Assembly: GCF_008015755.1 (NCBI RefSeq)
Contig: NZ_SSGF01000030.1
Span: 87,446 to 151,445, forward strand
Direction: 5' to 3'
DNA: 64,000 bases
From: Methylophilus sp.
GTDB taxonomy: Bacteria > Pseudomonadota > Gammaproteobacteria > Burkholderiales > Methylophilaceae
Both the position numbers and the translations under genes were made by a program. Under the pieces are notes generated by a model, which was given only the letters and a program-made list of their open reading frames with translations, was not told the origin of the DNA and searched no databases. Shown here piece by piece: positions 19,186 to 28,885 of this stretch. Position 1 is the stretch's first letter. Each line of letters opens with the position of its first letter.

Positions 19186-20058
19186 TTAATATTGATTGGC
19201 TAACGCCAGCAAGCGGCGAATACGTTCTTCTGTTTGCGGGTGGGTGCTAAACAAGCCCTTGAGGTCTGCGCCAGACAACGGGTTGATAATCATCATCTGC
19301 CCGGTTTCTGGGTGCTGTTCCGCCGTCATGTTAGGAATCTGGTGCGCATAGTTATGGATTTTCTCCAGCGCTGCCGCCAGAGCTTTCGGGTCGCGGCTAA
19401 TATCAGCGCCCATACGGTCAGCCTCATATTCACGCGAACGCGAAATCGCCATCTGGATCAGCGACGCTGCCAGAGGCGCCAGCACCATAATCAGGATACC
19501 GAGCATGGGGTTAGGCCGGTCTTCACCGTCACGGTGACCGCCCCCAAACATCATGCCAAATTGTGCGATCGACGAAATCGCCCCCGCCACTGTGGCGGAA
19601 ATCGTCGAAATCAAGGTATCGCGGTTTTTAACGTGCGCCAGCTCATGCGCCATCACGCCACGCAACTCGCGTTCGCTTAAAATCTGCATAATGCCGGTGG
19701 TCGCTGCCACGGCGGCGTGCTCGGGGTTACGTCCGGTGGCAAATGCATTGGGCTGGCTTTCGTTCATCACAAACACGCGCGGCATCGGCAACTCAGCGCG
19801 CTCAGCCAGCTCTTTGACCATGTTGTAATAGTTGCGGAACTGCCCATTACCAAAATTGTTCTCGGCATTGATTTCTACCGCGCCATACATTTTCAGCACG
19901 GCCTGATCGCTAAACCAATACGCATAAAAGTTCATGCCGCCTGCCAGCAACAAAGCGATCAACATGCCGCCCTGACCACCCAATGCCCCCCCCACCGCCA
20001 CAAACAGGGCCGTAATCGCCGCCATCAGCACAAAGGTTTTGGTCCAGTTACCTAACAT
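19186..20058 (-). CDS. htpX: Membrane zinc metalloprotease HtpX
   Basis: A 290-residue M48 protease for quality control of inner-membrane proteins. There are two N-terminal helices, the zinc motif [10 protein letters not shown] near residue 140, two more helices, and the third ligand in YEADRMGA. The C-terminal [13 protein letters not shown] is typical. It sits downstream of fmt and upstream of a strong terminator. Confidence 0.94.
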   Translation of the reverse strand: MLGNWTKTFVLMAAITALFVAVGGALGGQGGMLIALLLAGGMNFYAYWFSDQAVLKMYGAVEINAENNFGNGQFRNYYNMVKELAERAELPMPRVFVMNESQPNAFATGRNPEHAAVAATTGIMQILSERELRGVMAHELAHVKNRDTLISTISATVAGAISSIAQFGMMFGGGHRDGEDRPNPMLGILIMVLAPLAASLIQMAISRSREYEADRMGADISRDPKALAAALEKIHNYAHQIPNMTAEQHPETGQMMIINPLSGADLKGLFSTHPQTEERIRRLLALANQY

Positions 20059-20145
20059 ACATACTCCTCAAAGACATTCAACACTGCTAACCTAATATGC
20101 GGTGATGACAAGCGTTTTTCAATGGCTGCGTTTGCGCGCAACGCA

Positions 20146-21066
20146 TTAATAAAATCGATCACCTACCTGCACATGCTGCCCCTGCACAAATTGTTGTGCC
20201 GTCTGGCGTTTGCCACCCGGCATTTGCAGTTCGATGATTTCTAACACACCCTCGCCACAAGCGACACGCAGTGGCTGTGTGTCGAGCACCAGGCCAGGCT
20301 GGCCTTGACCAGTTGCCGCCTGCGCAAACCACAGTTTGCACACCTGCTCGTTAAACTTGGTCGTCGCCACCGGGAAAGGATTAAACGCCCGCACCTGACG
20401 TGACAGCTGTTGGGCAGATTGCGTCCAGTCGATGGCAGATTCGGATTTCTCAAGCTTGTGCGCATACGTCACCAGCGATTCATCCTGCACTTCAGACGCT
20501 AATTGGCCAGAGCTTTGCAGGGTATGCATGGCCTCGACCATCAAGCGTGCACCTTCTCGGCTAATCGCATCATGCAAGGTTTGGGTGGTGTCAGCCTCGG
20601 TAATGGCAACTGCCCATTTGCTGATCATATTGCCGGCATCCAGCTTGGGCACGACTTCCATAATGGTGACGCCGGTTTCAGCATCGCCTGCCAGAATCGC
20701 CCTGTGAATCGGGGCCGCCCCGCGCCAGCGCGGCAGCAATGAGCCATGAATGTTATAACAGCCACGGCTGGGGAGATTGAGCACGGCGGTCGGGATAATC
20801 AATCCATAGGCAGCGACAATCATAACATCGGCATTCACCGCAGCGACCTCTGCCTGCACTTCTGCAGGCTTGAGGCTTTCTGGTTGAAACACACGCAAAC
20901 CGTGTTGCAAAGCCAGTTGTTTGACCGGGCTGGCTTTGAGCTGCATGCCACGGCCAGCGGGGCGATCTGGTTGTGTTAACACCATAACAATCTCATGGCC
21001 GGCATCGATCAAGCCCTGCAACGCAGGCACGGCAAACTCCGGGGTTCCGGCATAAATCATTCGCAT
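20146..21066 (-). CDS. fmt: Methionyl-tRNA formyltransferase
   Basis: A 306-residue enzyme that formylates initiator Met-tRNA with 10-formyl-THF. The N-terminal GTPEFAVPAL, the catalytic segment NIHGSLLPRWRGAAPIHRAI and the C-terminal OB-like domain (VRAFNPFPVATT onward) are present. It follows def by 15 bases in the standard def-fmt operon. Confidence 0.95.
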   Translation of the reverse strand: MRMIYAGTPEFAVPALQGLIDAGHEIVMVLTQPDRPAGRGMQLKASPVKQLALQHGLRVFQPESLKPAEVQAEVAAVNADVMIVAAYGLIIPTAVLNLPSRGCYNIHGSLLPRWRGAAPIHRAILAGDAETGVTIMEVVPKLDAGNMISKWAVAITEADTTQTLHDAISREGARLMVEAMHTLQSSGQLASEVQDESLVTYAHKLEKSESAIDWTQSAQQLSRQVRAFNPFPVATTKFNEQVCKLWFAQAATGQGQPGLVLDTQPLRVACGEGVLEIIELQMPGGKRQTAQQFVQGQHVQVGDRFY

Positions 21067-21081
21067 GCAAATCCCCTGTGA

Positions 21082-21597
21082 CTAATAACTATTGCGTTCG
21101 ATTTCGCGCGCGTGTTTGACCATTTTGCTGCGGATACGGTTACGTTTGAGCGTTGACAGATATTCCACAAACACCTTACCCTTGAGGTGATCCATCTCGT
21201 GCTGGATACACACACTGAGCAGGCCATCGGCATCCAGCTTAAATGTGTTGCCTTGCGCATCCTGCGCCTCTACCGTAATAAATTCGGCTCGCGTCACATT
21301 TTCATAGACGCCAGGCACAGACAAACAGCCTTCTTCATAGTCCTGGCTGCCCGCCTGGGCAATGATTTTTGGATTAATCAGCACCAGTAAATCATTTTTT
21401 TCTTTGCTCAAATCAATCACAATGAGCTGAATGTGGTGGTCGACCTGTGTCGCTGCCAGGCCGATGCCAGGCGCATCGTACATGGTCTCCGCCATGTCGC
21501 TCACCAGCTGCTGCAATGCTGCATCAAACACCTGCACCGGCTTGGCCACCGTGTGCAGACGCGGGTCAGGATATTGCAAAATTGGAAGTAGTGCCAT
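21082..21597 (-). CDS. def: Peptide deformylase
   Basis: A 171-residue metalloenzyme that removes the formyl group from nascent peptides. All three motifs are present: [18 protein letters not shown] (metal Cys) and QHEMDHLKG (two metal His and catalytic Glu). It leads the def-fmt-htpX unit and is divergent from the LysM gene, with a promoter region of about 170 bases between. Confidence 0.96.
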   Translation of the reverse strand: MALLPILQYPDPRLHTVAKPVQVFDAALQQLVSDMAETMYDAPGIGLAATQVDHHIQLIVIDLSKEKNDLLVLINPKIIAQAGSQDYEEGCLSVPGVYENVTRAEFITVEAQDAQGNTFKLDADGLLSVCIQHEMDHLKGKVFVEYLSTLKRNRIRSKMVKHAREIERNSY

Positions 21598-21766
21598 GCT
21601 CTACAAATCTTTCCATTCAAATAGTTTGTGGGAAAACAGGGGAAAACGCCCGCTTTTTCACCTTGATAAGAACTTTAAACCCATGCTAGATTGGTCGACA
21701 TTGCGCAGACGCTGCGCACCGTTGGTGCTGCCCATCCTTTTGTGCTGCATATTACAGAGACGCCAC

Positions 21767-22801
21767 ATGACCAAAATTGTTCAAATTATAACCTTGCTTG
21801 CGCTGGCTTGTAGCAGCTTGTTGGTGCGGGCGGAAGAAATTCCTTTGCGCCCGCAACATCCCGATCGCCATGTGGTGGCCAAAGGCGACACGCTGTGGGA
21901 TATCTCGGCTAAATTTCTCAAGAACCCTTGGCAATGGCCGCAAATCTGGCAACTCAATCGTGATCGCATCAAAAATCCGCACTGGATTTATCCTGGTGAT
22001 GTGATTGTGCTCGACACCAGCAGCGGCAAACCATTGTTAAAACTGGTGCGTGAGTCAGTGACGCTGGAGCCTGGCGTGATTGTGACCCCCATTAAAGGCG
22101 ATGCGATTCCGGCCATCCAACCGAATACTATCCTGCCATTTTTAACCAAACCCATGCTGATCTCGCCAGAAGACCTGAAAGCGGCGCCAAGAATTATCGC
22201 CGCCCAGGAAGAACGCGAAATCTTGAGCCCTGGCACGCATATTTACGTGCAGGGGTTGCCTGAATCCGCCAGAGCAGTATGGGCCATCTACCGCGAAGGC
22301 GAGCCGGTCAAAGACCCTGAAAACGGCGACATCCTAGGCAACGAAGCGCATTACCTGGGCGAGGCCAAACTGTTACGCGCGGGCCAGCCTGCGACCTTGA
22401 CCGTCACCCAGGCCAAAGAAGAAATCGCCGTTAAAGACAAACTGATTGCGCTTGAAGACGAATTGAGCCCGGCCTATATTCCTCATGCACCAGAGTCGAA
22501 GATTCAAGGCCAGATTGCACGCGTGAGTGAAGGCATTAACGAAACCGGCTATGGCCGCGTCGTGGTGCTTAACCGTGGCGAAGATCAAGGCGTAGAGCGC
22601 GGCCATGTGCTCTCTGTAATGCGCAAAGGCGCCAGCATGGTGGACCCGGAATCGGACCCGAAAAAACCTGTGACCATTCAGCTGCCGGATGAACCGGTCG
22701 GCCTGGTCATGGTGTTCAAGACTTTCCCTAAACTGTCTTATGCCTTGGTGATGCAGGCCTCACAACCGATTCATGCCGAAGATGTGGTCAGCACCCCATG
22801 A
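21767..22801 (+). CDS. Secreted LysM-domain protein upstream of dprA
   Basis: A 344-residue exported protein: signal peptide (MTKIVQIITLLALACSSLLVRA), then one LysM domain (residues about 30-85; HVVAKGDTLWDISAKF and WIYPGDVIVL) that binds peptidoglycan, then about 260 residues of beta-rich sequence without a domain I can name. Family members occupy this same place beside def and dprA in betaproteobacteria. The frame is open upstream to 21431, but ATG 21767 gives the signal peptide. Its stop abuts the dprA GTG start. Confidence 0.83.
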   Translation: MTKIVQIITLLALACSSLLVRAEEIPLRPQHPDRHVVAKGDTLWDISAKFLKNPWQWPQIWQLNRDRIKNPHWIYPGDVIVLDTSSGKPLLKLVRESVTLEPGVIVTPIKGDAIPAIQPNTILPFLTKPMLISPEDLKAAPRIIAAQEEREILSPGTHIYVQGLPESARAVWAIYREGEPVKDPENGDILGNEAHYLGEAKLLRAGQPATLTVTQAKEEIAVKDKLIALEDELSPAYIPHAPESKIQGQIARVSEGINETGYGRVVVLNRGEDQGVERGHVLSVMRKGASMVDPESDPKKPVTIQLPDEPVGLVMVFKTFPKLSYALVMQASQPIHAEDVVSTP

Positions 22802-23929
22802 GTGACAAGCGCACGCGTGACGATAACCACTGAACACACTGCCCCCTGGATTGCACTCAGCCTGGTCGACGGGCTGGGTAGCGTCACTTACTGCCAGTTA
22901 CTGCTCCATTTTAAAACGCCCGAGGCGATTCTGGCGGCGCCCGCGTCAGCATTGCGCGAACTGGTCAGCAAAGAAGTCACGGAGGGTATCCAGCGCGCTA
23001 TGGATGACCCGCATATCGCGCGCACGCTGGCCTGGCTGGATCAACCCGACAATCACCTAATTACACTGGGCGACCCTTATTATCCGCAGCGACTGCTAGA
23101 CATTGACCAGCCACCGCCGGTGTTATATGCCAAAGGCAACCTGCAAATGCTCAAGCGCCCCGGCATGGCGATTGTCGGCAGCCGTCATGCCACCCCACAA
23201 GGTGAAGCCACCGCCGAAAACTTTGCCGAAAGCCTGTGCCGTGCCGGCTTTGCAGTAGTGAGTGGGTTAGCGCTGGGCATCGATGGCGCAGCACACCGCG
23301 GTGCGCTCAAGGCAGATGGCGCCACCATTGCCGTGGTCGGCACTGGCCTGGATATTGTGTATCCGGCCAGACACAAGGCGCTGGCGCACCAGATTGCGCA
23401 ACACGGGCTGATTCTGTCTGAATATCCTTTAGGCACGCCATCACTCACCCATAATTTCCCAAGGCGCAACCGTATTATCAGTGGCTTATCTGAAGGTTGC
23501 CTGGTGGTAGAGGCCAATATCGATAGCGGCTCGTTGATCACAGCCAAACAAGCCATTGAACAAGGGCGCGAAGTCTTTGCGATTCCTGGCTCAATTCATT
23601 CGCCGGTGGCCAAAGGCTGCCACGCACTGATCAAGCAAGGCGCAAAGCTGGTCGAATCCACCGAAGACATTTTGAGTGAATTACGGCATATACGCCTGCC
23701 CAACCAGGCCTTGGCGATTAGCCCGAACGGGCCATCGCCCGATTGGACTAATTTACCTGCCGAAGCAAGCCCTGTCTTGGTTTGCATGGGATTTGACCCC
23801 TTGTTTGCCGAACAGATCGCCGCCCGCTCAGGCTTGACGCCTGAGCAAGTTTCCACCATGCTTACACTACTTGAATTAGAAGGTGTCGTCAGTCATCTTG
23901 CCAGCGGTCAGTTCCAGCGACTCGCCTAA
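22802..23929 (+). CDS. dprA: DNA-processing protein DprA
   Basis: A 375-residue protein that loads RecA on incoming single-stranded DNA in transformation. The Rossmann core is clear: IVGSRHATPQGEA, SGLALGIDGAAHRGAL, VVGTGLDIVYPARH, FPRRNRIISGLS and the C-terminal winged-helix domain (LTPEQVSTMLTLLELEG). It starts at GTG 22802 directly after the LysM stop, so translation is coupled. Presence of dprA alone does not prove natural competence. Confidence 0.93.
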   Translation: MTSARVTITTEHTAPWIALSLVDGLGSVTYCQLLLHFKTPEAILAAPASALRELVSKEVTEGIQRAMDDPHIARTLAWLDQPDNHLITLGDPYYPQRLLDIDQPPPVLYAKGNLQMLKRPGMAIVGSRHATPQGEATAENFAESLCRAGFAVVSGLALGIDGAAHRGALKADGATIAVVGTGLDIVYPARHKALAHQIAQHGLILSEYPLGTPSLTHNFPRRNRIISGLSEGCLVVEANIDSGSLITAKQAIEQGREVFAIPGSIHSPVAKGCHALIKQGAKLVESTEDILSELRHIRLPNQALAISPNGPSPDWTNLPAEASPVLVCMGFDPLFAEQIAARSGLTPEQVSTMLTLLELEGVVSHLASGQFQRLA

Positions 23930-23994
23930 AGTCAGACTCAGACGCACCCCAGCCGCGCTGTCTATGCAACAGCGTGTTTGAGGAGACTATAGAC

Positions 23995-24462
23995 ATGTTG
24001 GAAGTATTGATATTTATTTATCAAAATTACTGGGATAAACATGATGCGTCAGAATTGAAAGAAACTGACGAAACCATCATGGCTTATGAGCTATCTCAGG
24101 CTGGATTTAACCATCAGGATATTTTACATGCAGTAGATTGGGTCAAAGATCTGCGCCGCTCGGTGCAACAACCGCAGTATCAGCATGACCAGGCAGCCAT
24201 CCGTATTTTTTGCGAGATGGAGCGCAACAAGATTAACGACGAAAGCCTTAATTTTCTCACCTTGCTGCAACGCAGTGACATTATCACGGCCTACGAACGC
24301 GACCTGATCGTGGACCGCGCCATGGTCTTGCCGCAAGAGACGCTGAGCATGGAAGATATTCGCTGGATCACCATGATGGTGCTGTGGGATGAAACCCGTA
24401 AGCAGGACTACTTGTTTGTAGAAGATGCCTTGTTTAACCCGCAAGGTCTGTCGCTGCAGTAA
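23995..24462 (+). CDS. smg: Smg family protein (DUF494)
   Basis: A 155-residue acidic protein beginning MLEVLIFIYQNYWDKH, the usual Smg start. It always lies beside dprA and usually topA; its function is unknown. GAGGAG nine bases upstream fixes ATG 23995 over the longer frame from 23974. It ends at a bidirectional terminator shared with metF. Confidence 0.88.
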   Translation: MLEVLIFIYQNYWDKHDASELKETDETIMAYELSQAGFNHQDILHAVDWVKDLRRSVQQPQYQHDQAAIRIFCEMERNKINDESLNFLTLLQRSDIITAYERDLIVDRAMVLPQETLSMEDIRWITMMVLWDETRKQDYLFVEDALFNPQGLSLQ

Positions 24463-24475
24463 GTATGATGGACGT

Positions 24476-24509
24476 AAAAAAGCGCGGCCTGATCAGACCG
24501 CGCTTTTTT
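24476..24509. terminator. Bidirectional terminator between smg and metF
   Basis: Perfect 12-bp arms (24476-24487 and 24498-24509) with a GC core and A/T flanks that provide a T-run on each strand. It separates two convergent genes. Confidence 0.92.
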
Positions 24510-24521
24510 TGTTTTTTGGCG

Positions 24522-25349
24522 TTATAACTGCCGGATAATCTGGCCGATAATCCCTGCCTGGTTCAGTGTATAAAAATGCATTTTATCCACACCCGCAGCG
24601 ATCAGCTTGGCACAAATATCAGTCACCACATCGGCACCAAACGCACGCAACGACGGCAGATCGTCACCATAAGCCTCCAAGCGCAGACGCAACCAGCGAG
24701 GAATCTCGGCTCCACAGACGTTGGAGAATCGTGCCAACTGGGTGTAATTATAGATAGGCATGATGCCAGGAATAATCGGCGCGGTGACACCCAGCTTTTG
24801 CGCAGCCTCCACAAAGCGGAAATAGGCATCCACATTGTAAAAATACTGTGTGATGGCAGAATCGGCCCCCGCATCGATTTTACGTTTGAAATTGTCGAGG
24901 TCTTTTTGTGCAGACCCCGCTTCTGGGTGAAACTCAGGGTAAGCCGCCACTTCGAGATGAAACCAGTCGCCGGTTTCAGCGCGGATAAATTGCACCAATT
25001 CATTGGCGTATTTAAAGTCGCCCGCACTCACTTCACCTGAAGGAATATCGCCACGCAAGGTGACTAAGCGCTTAATGCCTTTGGCCTGATAGGCTTGCAG
25101 CAATTCACGGATTTCTTCTTTACTCGAAGAAATACAGGAAATGTGTGGCGCTGCGCCATACCCCGCGGCCTGAATCTCAAGTACGCTATCCATGGTGCGA
25201 TCACGCGTAGAACCGCCCGCACCAAACGTCACCGAGAAAAACTCGGGCGAAAAAACCGCCAACTCATCACGCACATTGCGTAAATTAGCCATGCCCTCCG
25301 CCGTTTTGGGCGGAAAGAACTCAAAACTGAAAGATGTTTTATGATTCAC
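24522..25349 (-). CDS. metF: 5,10-methylenetetrahydrofolate reductase
   Basis: A 275-residue FAD-dependent TIM barrel that makes 5-methyl-THF for methionine synthase. SFEFFPPKT at the N-terminus, TFGAGGSTRDRT, LRGDIP, AAYPEFHPEA and ITQYFYNVDAYFRF are all present. The start is GTG. With ahcY upstream on the same strand it forms a methyl-cycle cluster; the small holin-like gene lies between. Confidence 0.95.
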   Translation of the reverse strand: MNHKTSFSFEFFPPKTAEGMANLRNVRDELAVFSPEFFSVTFGAGGSTRDRTMDSVLEIQAAGYGAAPHISCISSSKEEIRELLQAYQAKGIKRLVTLRGDIPSGEVSAGDFKYANELVQFIRAETGDWFHLEVAAYPEFHPEAGSAQKDLDNFKRKIDAGADSAITQYFYNVDAYFRFVEAAQKLGVTAPIIPGIMPIYNYTQLARFSNVCGAEIPRWLRLRLEAYGDDLPSLRAFGADVVTDICAKLIAAGVDKMHFYTLNQAGIIGQIIRQL

Positions 25350-25400
25350 TTGTTTAATCTTTTCTATGCACTGCTTGGGTCGTATAGACCATCTGAAGGC

Positions 25401-25751
25401 TTAATCTTTATCATCCAGCACAATCGCACTCAGCACGCCTGAGATCACGCTATACACCAGCGCGCCTATCACACCGATAAGTATGGAGCTGACTGAAAAG
25501 CCTTGCAGATAATTGCCCACTGCCCAAAACAGCAAGCCGTTAATCACCAGGATAAACAGGCCTAAGGTAAGTAAGGTGATTGGCAAGGTGAGAATCACCA
25601 GCAAAGGTTTAATCAACACGTTGACGAGGCCAATAACCAGGGCCGCCACTAATGCTGCTTTAAAGTTTGCCACATGAATGCCAGGCACCAGATAGGTCAC
25701 CGCCATTAATGCGACAGCGTTTAACCCCCAAACCACCAGTAACTTCAACAT
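25401..25751 (-). CDS. Small membrane protein, phage-holin-4-like family (PF04020)
   Basis: A 116-residue protein of four hydrophobic helices with the family pattern KAALVAALVIGLVNVLIKPLLVILTLPITLLTLGLF. It is named for a distant holin resemblance, but chromosomal copies beside ahcY and metF are common in betaproteobacteria and are not phage genes. GAGGAG ahead of ATG 25751 decides the start over GTG 25757. Its role is unknown. Confidence 0.82.
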   Translation of the reverse strand: MLKLLVVWGLNAVALMAVTYLVPGIHVANFKAALVAALVIGLVNVLIKPLLVILTLPITLLTLGLFILVINGLLFWAVGNYLQGFSVSSILIGVIGALVYSVISGVLSAIVLDDKD

Positions 25752-25838
25752 GCTCACTCCTCAGCGTTGATGTGAGGGTGAGTGTACACCGAAACGACCG
25801 CCATAACATCTCGCGGTCGTTTCAGCGGTTACACCTGA

Positions 25839-27248
25839 TTAGTATCTGTAATGCTCTGGTTTGTATGGGCCATTCTTGCTCACACCGATGTAAGCCGCTT
25901 GCGCGTCTGTCAGCGTGGTCAATTGCGCGTTGAGTTTTTTCAACTGCAAGACCGCCACTTTTTCATCCAGATGCTTAGGCAAGGTATACACGCCTACAGG
26001 ATATTTGTCGGTTTGCGTAAACAGCTCAATTTGCGCAATAGTCTGGTTAGCAAAGCTGGAGCTCATGACATAGCTCGGGTGACCCGTGCCACAACCCAGA
26101 TTCACTAAACGGCCTTTGGCCAGCAGGATGATACGTTTGCCATCGGGGAAAATCACATGATCCACTTGTGGCTTGATCTCTTCCCACTGATATTTTTCAA
26201 TGCCAGCGACGTCGATTTCGTTATCAAAGTGGCCAATGTTACAAACGATGGCCTGGTCTTTCATTTTAGCCATATGGTCATGCGTAATCACATGGTAGTT
26301 ACCAGTCGCCGTGACGAAAATATCCGCATGCTCAGCGGCGTAATCCATCGTCACCACGCGGTAGCCTTCCATCGCCGCTTGCAGGGCGCAAATCGGGTCA
26401 ATTTCAGTCACCCACACTTGGGCAGACAAGGCACGCAATGCTTGCGCAGAGCCTTTGCCCACGTCACCGTAACCAGCCACAACAGCCACTTTACCTGCAA
26501 TCATAACATCGGTTGCACGCTTGATACCGTCAACCAAAGACTCACGGCAACCATATAGGTTGTCGAATTTAGACTTGGTCACAGAGTCATTGACGTTAAT
26601 GGCCGGGAAAGCCAGCTTGCCCTCTTTGTGCATTTGATACAGTCTATGCACGCCGGTCGTGGTTTCTTCGGTCACGCCTTTAATCGCGGCCAAACGCACT
26701 GAGTACCAGTTTGGATCGGTTTTCAGCTTGGCTTTAATGGCGTTAAACAGACAAATTTCTTCTTCTGAGGTCGGATTCGCCACCACGGACAAATCTTTCT
26801 CGGCACGGCTACCCAAATGCAACAACAACGTAGCATCGCCACCATCGTCCAGAATCATGTTGGAATAGCCACCATCCGTCCATTCGAAAATGCGGTGGGT
26901 GTAATCCCAGTAGTCTTCCAGTGTTTCGCCTTTGACCGCAAATACAGCGGTACCAGTGGCCGCAATCGCCGCCGCCGCATGGTCTTGGGTAGAGAAAATA
27001 TTACAGGATGCCCAACGCACGTCGGCCCCCAGGTCCTTGAGTGTTTCAATCAACACCGCGGTCTGGATGGTCATGTGCAAAGAGCCGGTAATACGCGCGC
27101 CCTTGAGCGGTTGTTGCGCCGCATATTCTTCGCGAATTGCCATCAAACCTGGCATTTCGGTCTCGGCAATCGCAATTTCTTTACGACCCCAAGCAGCCAG
27201 GCCCATATCGGCCACAATGTAATCTTTGATATCAGCTACAGCATTCAT
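25839..27248 (-). CDS. ahcY: S-adenosylhomocysteine hydrolase
   Basis: A 469-residue NAD-dependent enzyme that splits SAH into adenosine and homocysteine, closing the activated methyl cycle. Signatures seen: [38 protein letters not shown], the NAD-binding [14 protein letters not shown], and C-terminal [25 protein letters not shown] lies seven bases before the ATG. It is preceded by an SAH riboswitch, so expression should rise when its substrate accumulates. Confidence 0.97.
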   Translation of the reverse strand: MNAVADIKDYIVADMGLAAWGRKEIAIAETEMPGLMAIREEYAAQQPLKGARITGSLHMTIQTAVLIETLKDLGADVRWASCNIFSTQDHAAAAIAATGTAVFAVKGETLEDYWDYTHRIFEWTDGGYSNMILDDGGDATLLLHLGSRAEKDLSVVANPTSEEEICLFNAIKAKLKTDPNWYSVRLAAIKGVTEETTTGVHRLYQMHKEGKLAFPAINVNDSVTKSKFDNLYGCRESLVDGIKRATDVMIAGKVAVVAGYGDVGKGSAQALRALSAQVWVTEIDPICALQAAMEGYRVVTMDYAAEHADIFVTATGNYHVITHDHMAKMKDQAIVCNIGHFDNEIDVAGIEKYQWEEIKPQVDHVIFPDGKRIILLAKGRLVNLGCGTGHPSYVMSSSFANQTIAQIELFTQTDKYPVGVYTLPKHLDEKVAVLQLKKLNAQLTTLTDAQAAYIGVSKNGPYKPEHYRY

Positions 27249-27297
27249 GTTTCAAATCCTTAAAAAGATGAAAACTGAGCAGGAAAAGTTCTAAGAA

Positions 27298-27421
27298 CCG
27301 GTGGAAACGTTTGTTCACCTTTTTCCGTGCTCGCACAGTGAAAAGTGAACGCCGTTGAGATGCTTTGCAGCAAATGCTCTGAGCCTGGGAGTCATGTGAC
27401 CCTCGCAGCGTTCCTCAGAAG
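27298..27421 (-). promoter_or_regulatory. SAH riboswitch upstream of ahcY
   Basis: On the minus strand the stretch 27419-27378 contains the conserved SAH-riboswitch core: GAGGAACGCTGCGAGGG, a short variable loop, then CCCAGGCTCAGA, which together form the P1/P2 elements around the ligand. Downstream (27350-27313) is a long hairpin with 6-bp GTTCAC/GTGAAC ends and an inner GTGC/GCAC pair, a likely pseudoknot or expression-platform region before the ribosome site. SAH riboswitches are known to switch on ahcY-type genes in betaproteobacteria, which fits. The outer limits are approximate. Confidence 0.85.
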
Positions 27422-27645
27422 TCGTGAATTATACGCCAACCCGTGTATTTTACAAAAAAGCCATCGAACCCAAGCGTGAAACAGCGACCTAAATCCCTCG
27501 CAAATACATCTTCTGCGGCGATAAAACCGTATTCTTCAAACTGACACGATTACACCTTGCTGCTCTGCAAAATCATTGTCACATGCCTGTGGCATGATCA
27601 ACTCACGGTAATACATAGACAACCAATATCAGGAAAGGTGCTCGA
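27422..27645. other. Intergenic region between ahcY leader and the 49-residue gene
   Basis: It should hold divergent promoters for ahcY and the small gene. I see no clear -35/-10 pair. One perfect inverted repeat (27582-27587 with 27591-27596, three-base loop) lies about 50 bases before the small gene and might be an operator. Confidence 0.4.
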
Positions 27646-27795
27646 ATGACAATGTATCAAGTGATGGACGAAGAAAATCATTGCATCGCAACCTTTCATC
27701 ATTTTCAGGAAGCGATTTATACCGCACAAGATTTCACCCTGTGGGATGATGAACATTACTACCATGTGGAAGAGCTAGACATGGCAGTGGCATAA
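27646..27795 (+). CDS. Small acidic protein of 49 residues, unknown
   Basis: ATG 27646 is preceded by a strong ribosome site (AGGAAAGG, seven-base spacer) and the frame ends at 27795, followed within 20 bases by a long terminator. The peptide starts MTMYQVMDEENHCIATFHHF and is rich in His, Asp, Glu and Tyr with no signal peptide or membrane helix. The signals on both sides make a real expressed gene likely. I do not recognise it. Confidence 0.65.
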   Translation: MTMYQVMDEENHCIATFHHFQEAIYTAQDFTLWDDEHYYHVEELDMAVA

Positions 27796-27814
27796 GCGAT
27801 TGCATACTCGATTT

Positions 27815-27850
27815 CAACAAAAAAGCGCCCGCTTGGGCGCTTTTTTGTTG
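27815..27850. terminator. Terminator between the small gene and the S1 protease gene
   Basis: A 16-bp perfect stem (27815-27830 with 27835-27850) with loop GCTT and T-runs on both strands. It serves the 49-residue gene on the plus strand and the protease gene (stop at 27878) on the minus strand. Confidence 0.92.
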
Positions 27851-27877
27851 ACTAACTTTTATTTATTATCTTGCGAC

Positions 27878-28885
27878 TTAAGGCAAGCTCTTCATGGCAA
27901 CCGTCAGCGCTTCAGCCACTTCCGCATCCAGTTGTTTCAAAGCATCGACACTGGCCATCGCTTCACCATGGTTGCCACTGGCTTCCGCAATCATGCCCAG
28001 ATAGTAAAACGCCTGGCTATGTTGATCGTTCATGCTCAGCACGCGGTGCAAGTGCTGCTCTGCCATGGTTAAGTCTTTGGTTTCATATTCAGCCGCTGCC
28101 AGGTAAAACCAGGCTTCGGTGTTTTGTGGCTCTTTTGCTGTCCATTGTTCAGCAATCACTTTCAGGCCTTGCCAGTCCTTGTGCAGATAAGGAAACACTA
28201 CCTTCATGAAATATGGCCATTGGGCGGCAGGTTTACCCCAAAAAGGCAACTCACTTTTCACCACAATCGGGCCAGCGGGTTTGCTGATCAGGGCTTGCAC
28301 CCAGTCGACGGACATGTAGTAGTAATACGCATCTTTGCCTGGGCTCTTGAGGGTAATCAATCCCACCAGCGCGCCGCTGTCATCAAACAGGCCACCACCG
28401 CTAGCCCCTTGTCTAAAGCTGCTGGTCGCCCGCACAATCACAGAATCATCCATGGTAAACAGACCCTTCACTACGCCGCTGGTGCTCACTGGCGCAGCGA
28501 CAAAGCTAGGGTAACCGATGGTGAACACAGGTTGTTCATACTTGAGTTCGCGGCTGGATTTCATGGTCACCGGGGACAGAGGCAAATCTTCCATTTGCAA
28601 CATGCACACATCATGCTCCCAGTCAGCCTTTACGCCAACCGCATGATAGGCTGCGCCGCCACTGACGACGCTGATACTACTGGCATTAGAGACCACGTGG
28701 CAGTTAGTCACCACTTGGTTTTCGGCGACAACCACACCTGAACCCAAGCCATATTGACCGTTTTTCAAACCGACTTGCACGCGCAGCACGCGACTGTTTA
28801 AATCATGTACCAGTGCTTCTGCTGGTTCTGCCATGAGCGATGCGCTCATGCAGCCTAACCATAATCCGATCAATAATTTTGTCAT
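27878..28885 (-). CDS. Secreted trypsin-like serine protease with TPR-like tail
   Basis: A 335-residue exported protein: signal peptide (MTKLLIGLWLGCMSASLMAE), an S1/S1C trypsin-like domain with catalytic His in TNCHVVSN, Asp in EHDVCML and Ser in GASGGGLFDD, then a helical TPR-like tail from about residue 235 (EAWFYLAAAEYETKDLTMAEQHLHRVL, AFYYLGMIAEASGN). There is no PDZ domain. A paralogue with the same layout lies at 61292-62305, and both keep a linker with PFW, YFM-x-VV and DW motifs. GGAG upstream fixes ATG 28885. Substrate unknown; periplasmic quality control or a secreted-factor role are guesses. Confidence 0.8.
   Translation of the reverse strand: MTKLLIGLWLGCMSASLMAEPAEALVHDLNSRVLRVQVGLKNGQYGLGSGVVVAENQVVTNCHVVSNASSISVVSGGAAYHAVGVKADWEHDVCMLQMEDLPLSPVTMKSSRELKYEQPVFTIGYPSFVAAPVSTSGVVKGLFTMDDSVIVRATSSFRQGASGGGLFDDSGALVGLITLKSPGKDAYYYYMSVDWVQALISKPAGPIVVKSELPFWGKPAAQWPYFMKVVFPYLHKDWQGLKVIAEQWTAKEPQNTEAWFYLAAAEYETKDLTMAEQHLHRVLSMNDQHSQAFYYLGMIAEASGNHGEAMASVDALKQLDAEVAEALTVAMKSLP

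Noticed and set aside
25401..25751. Holin-like gene as a sign of prophage
   Set aside because: No other phage gene is near; this family is chromosomal and common beside ahcY and metF.
28124..28741. 205-codon plus-strand frame
   Set aside because: Antisense to the S1-TPR protease gene; no domain and no ribosome site.
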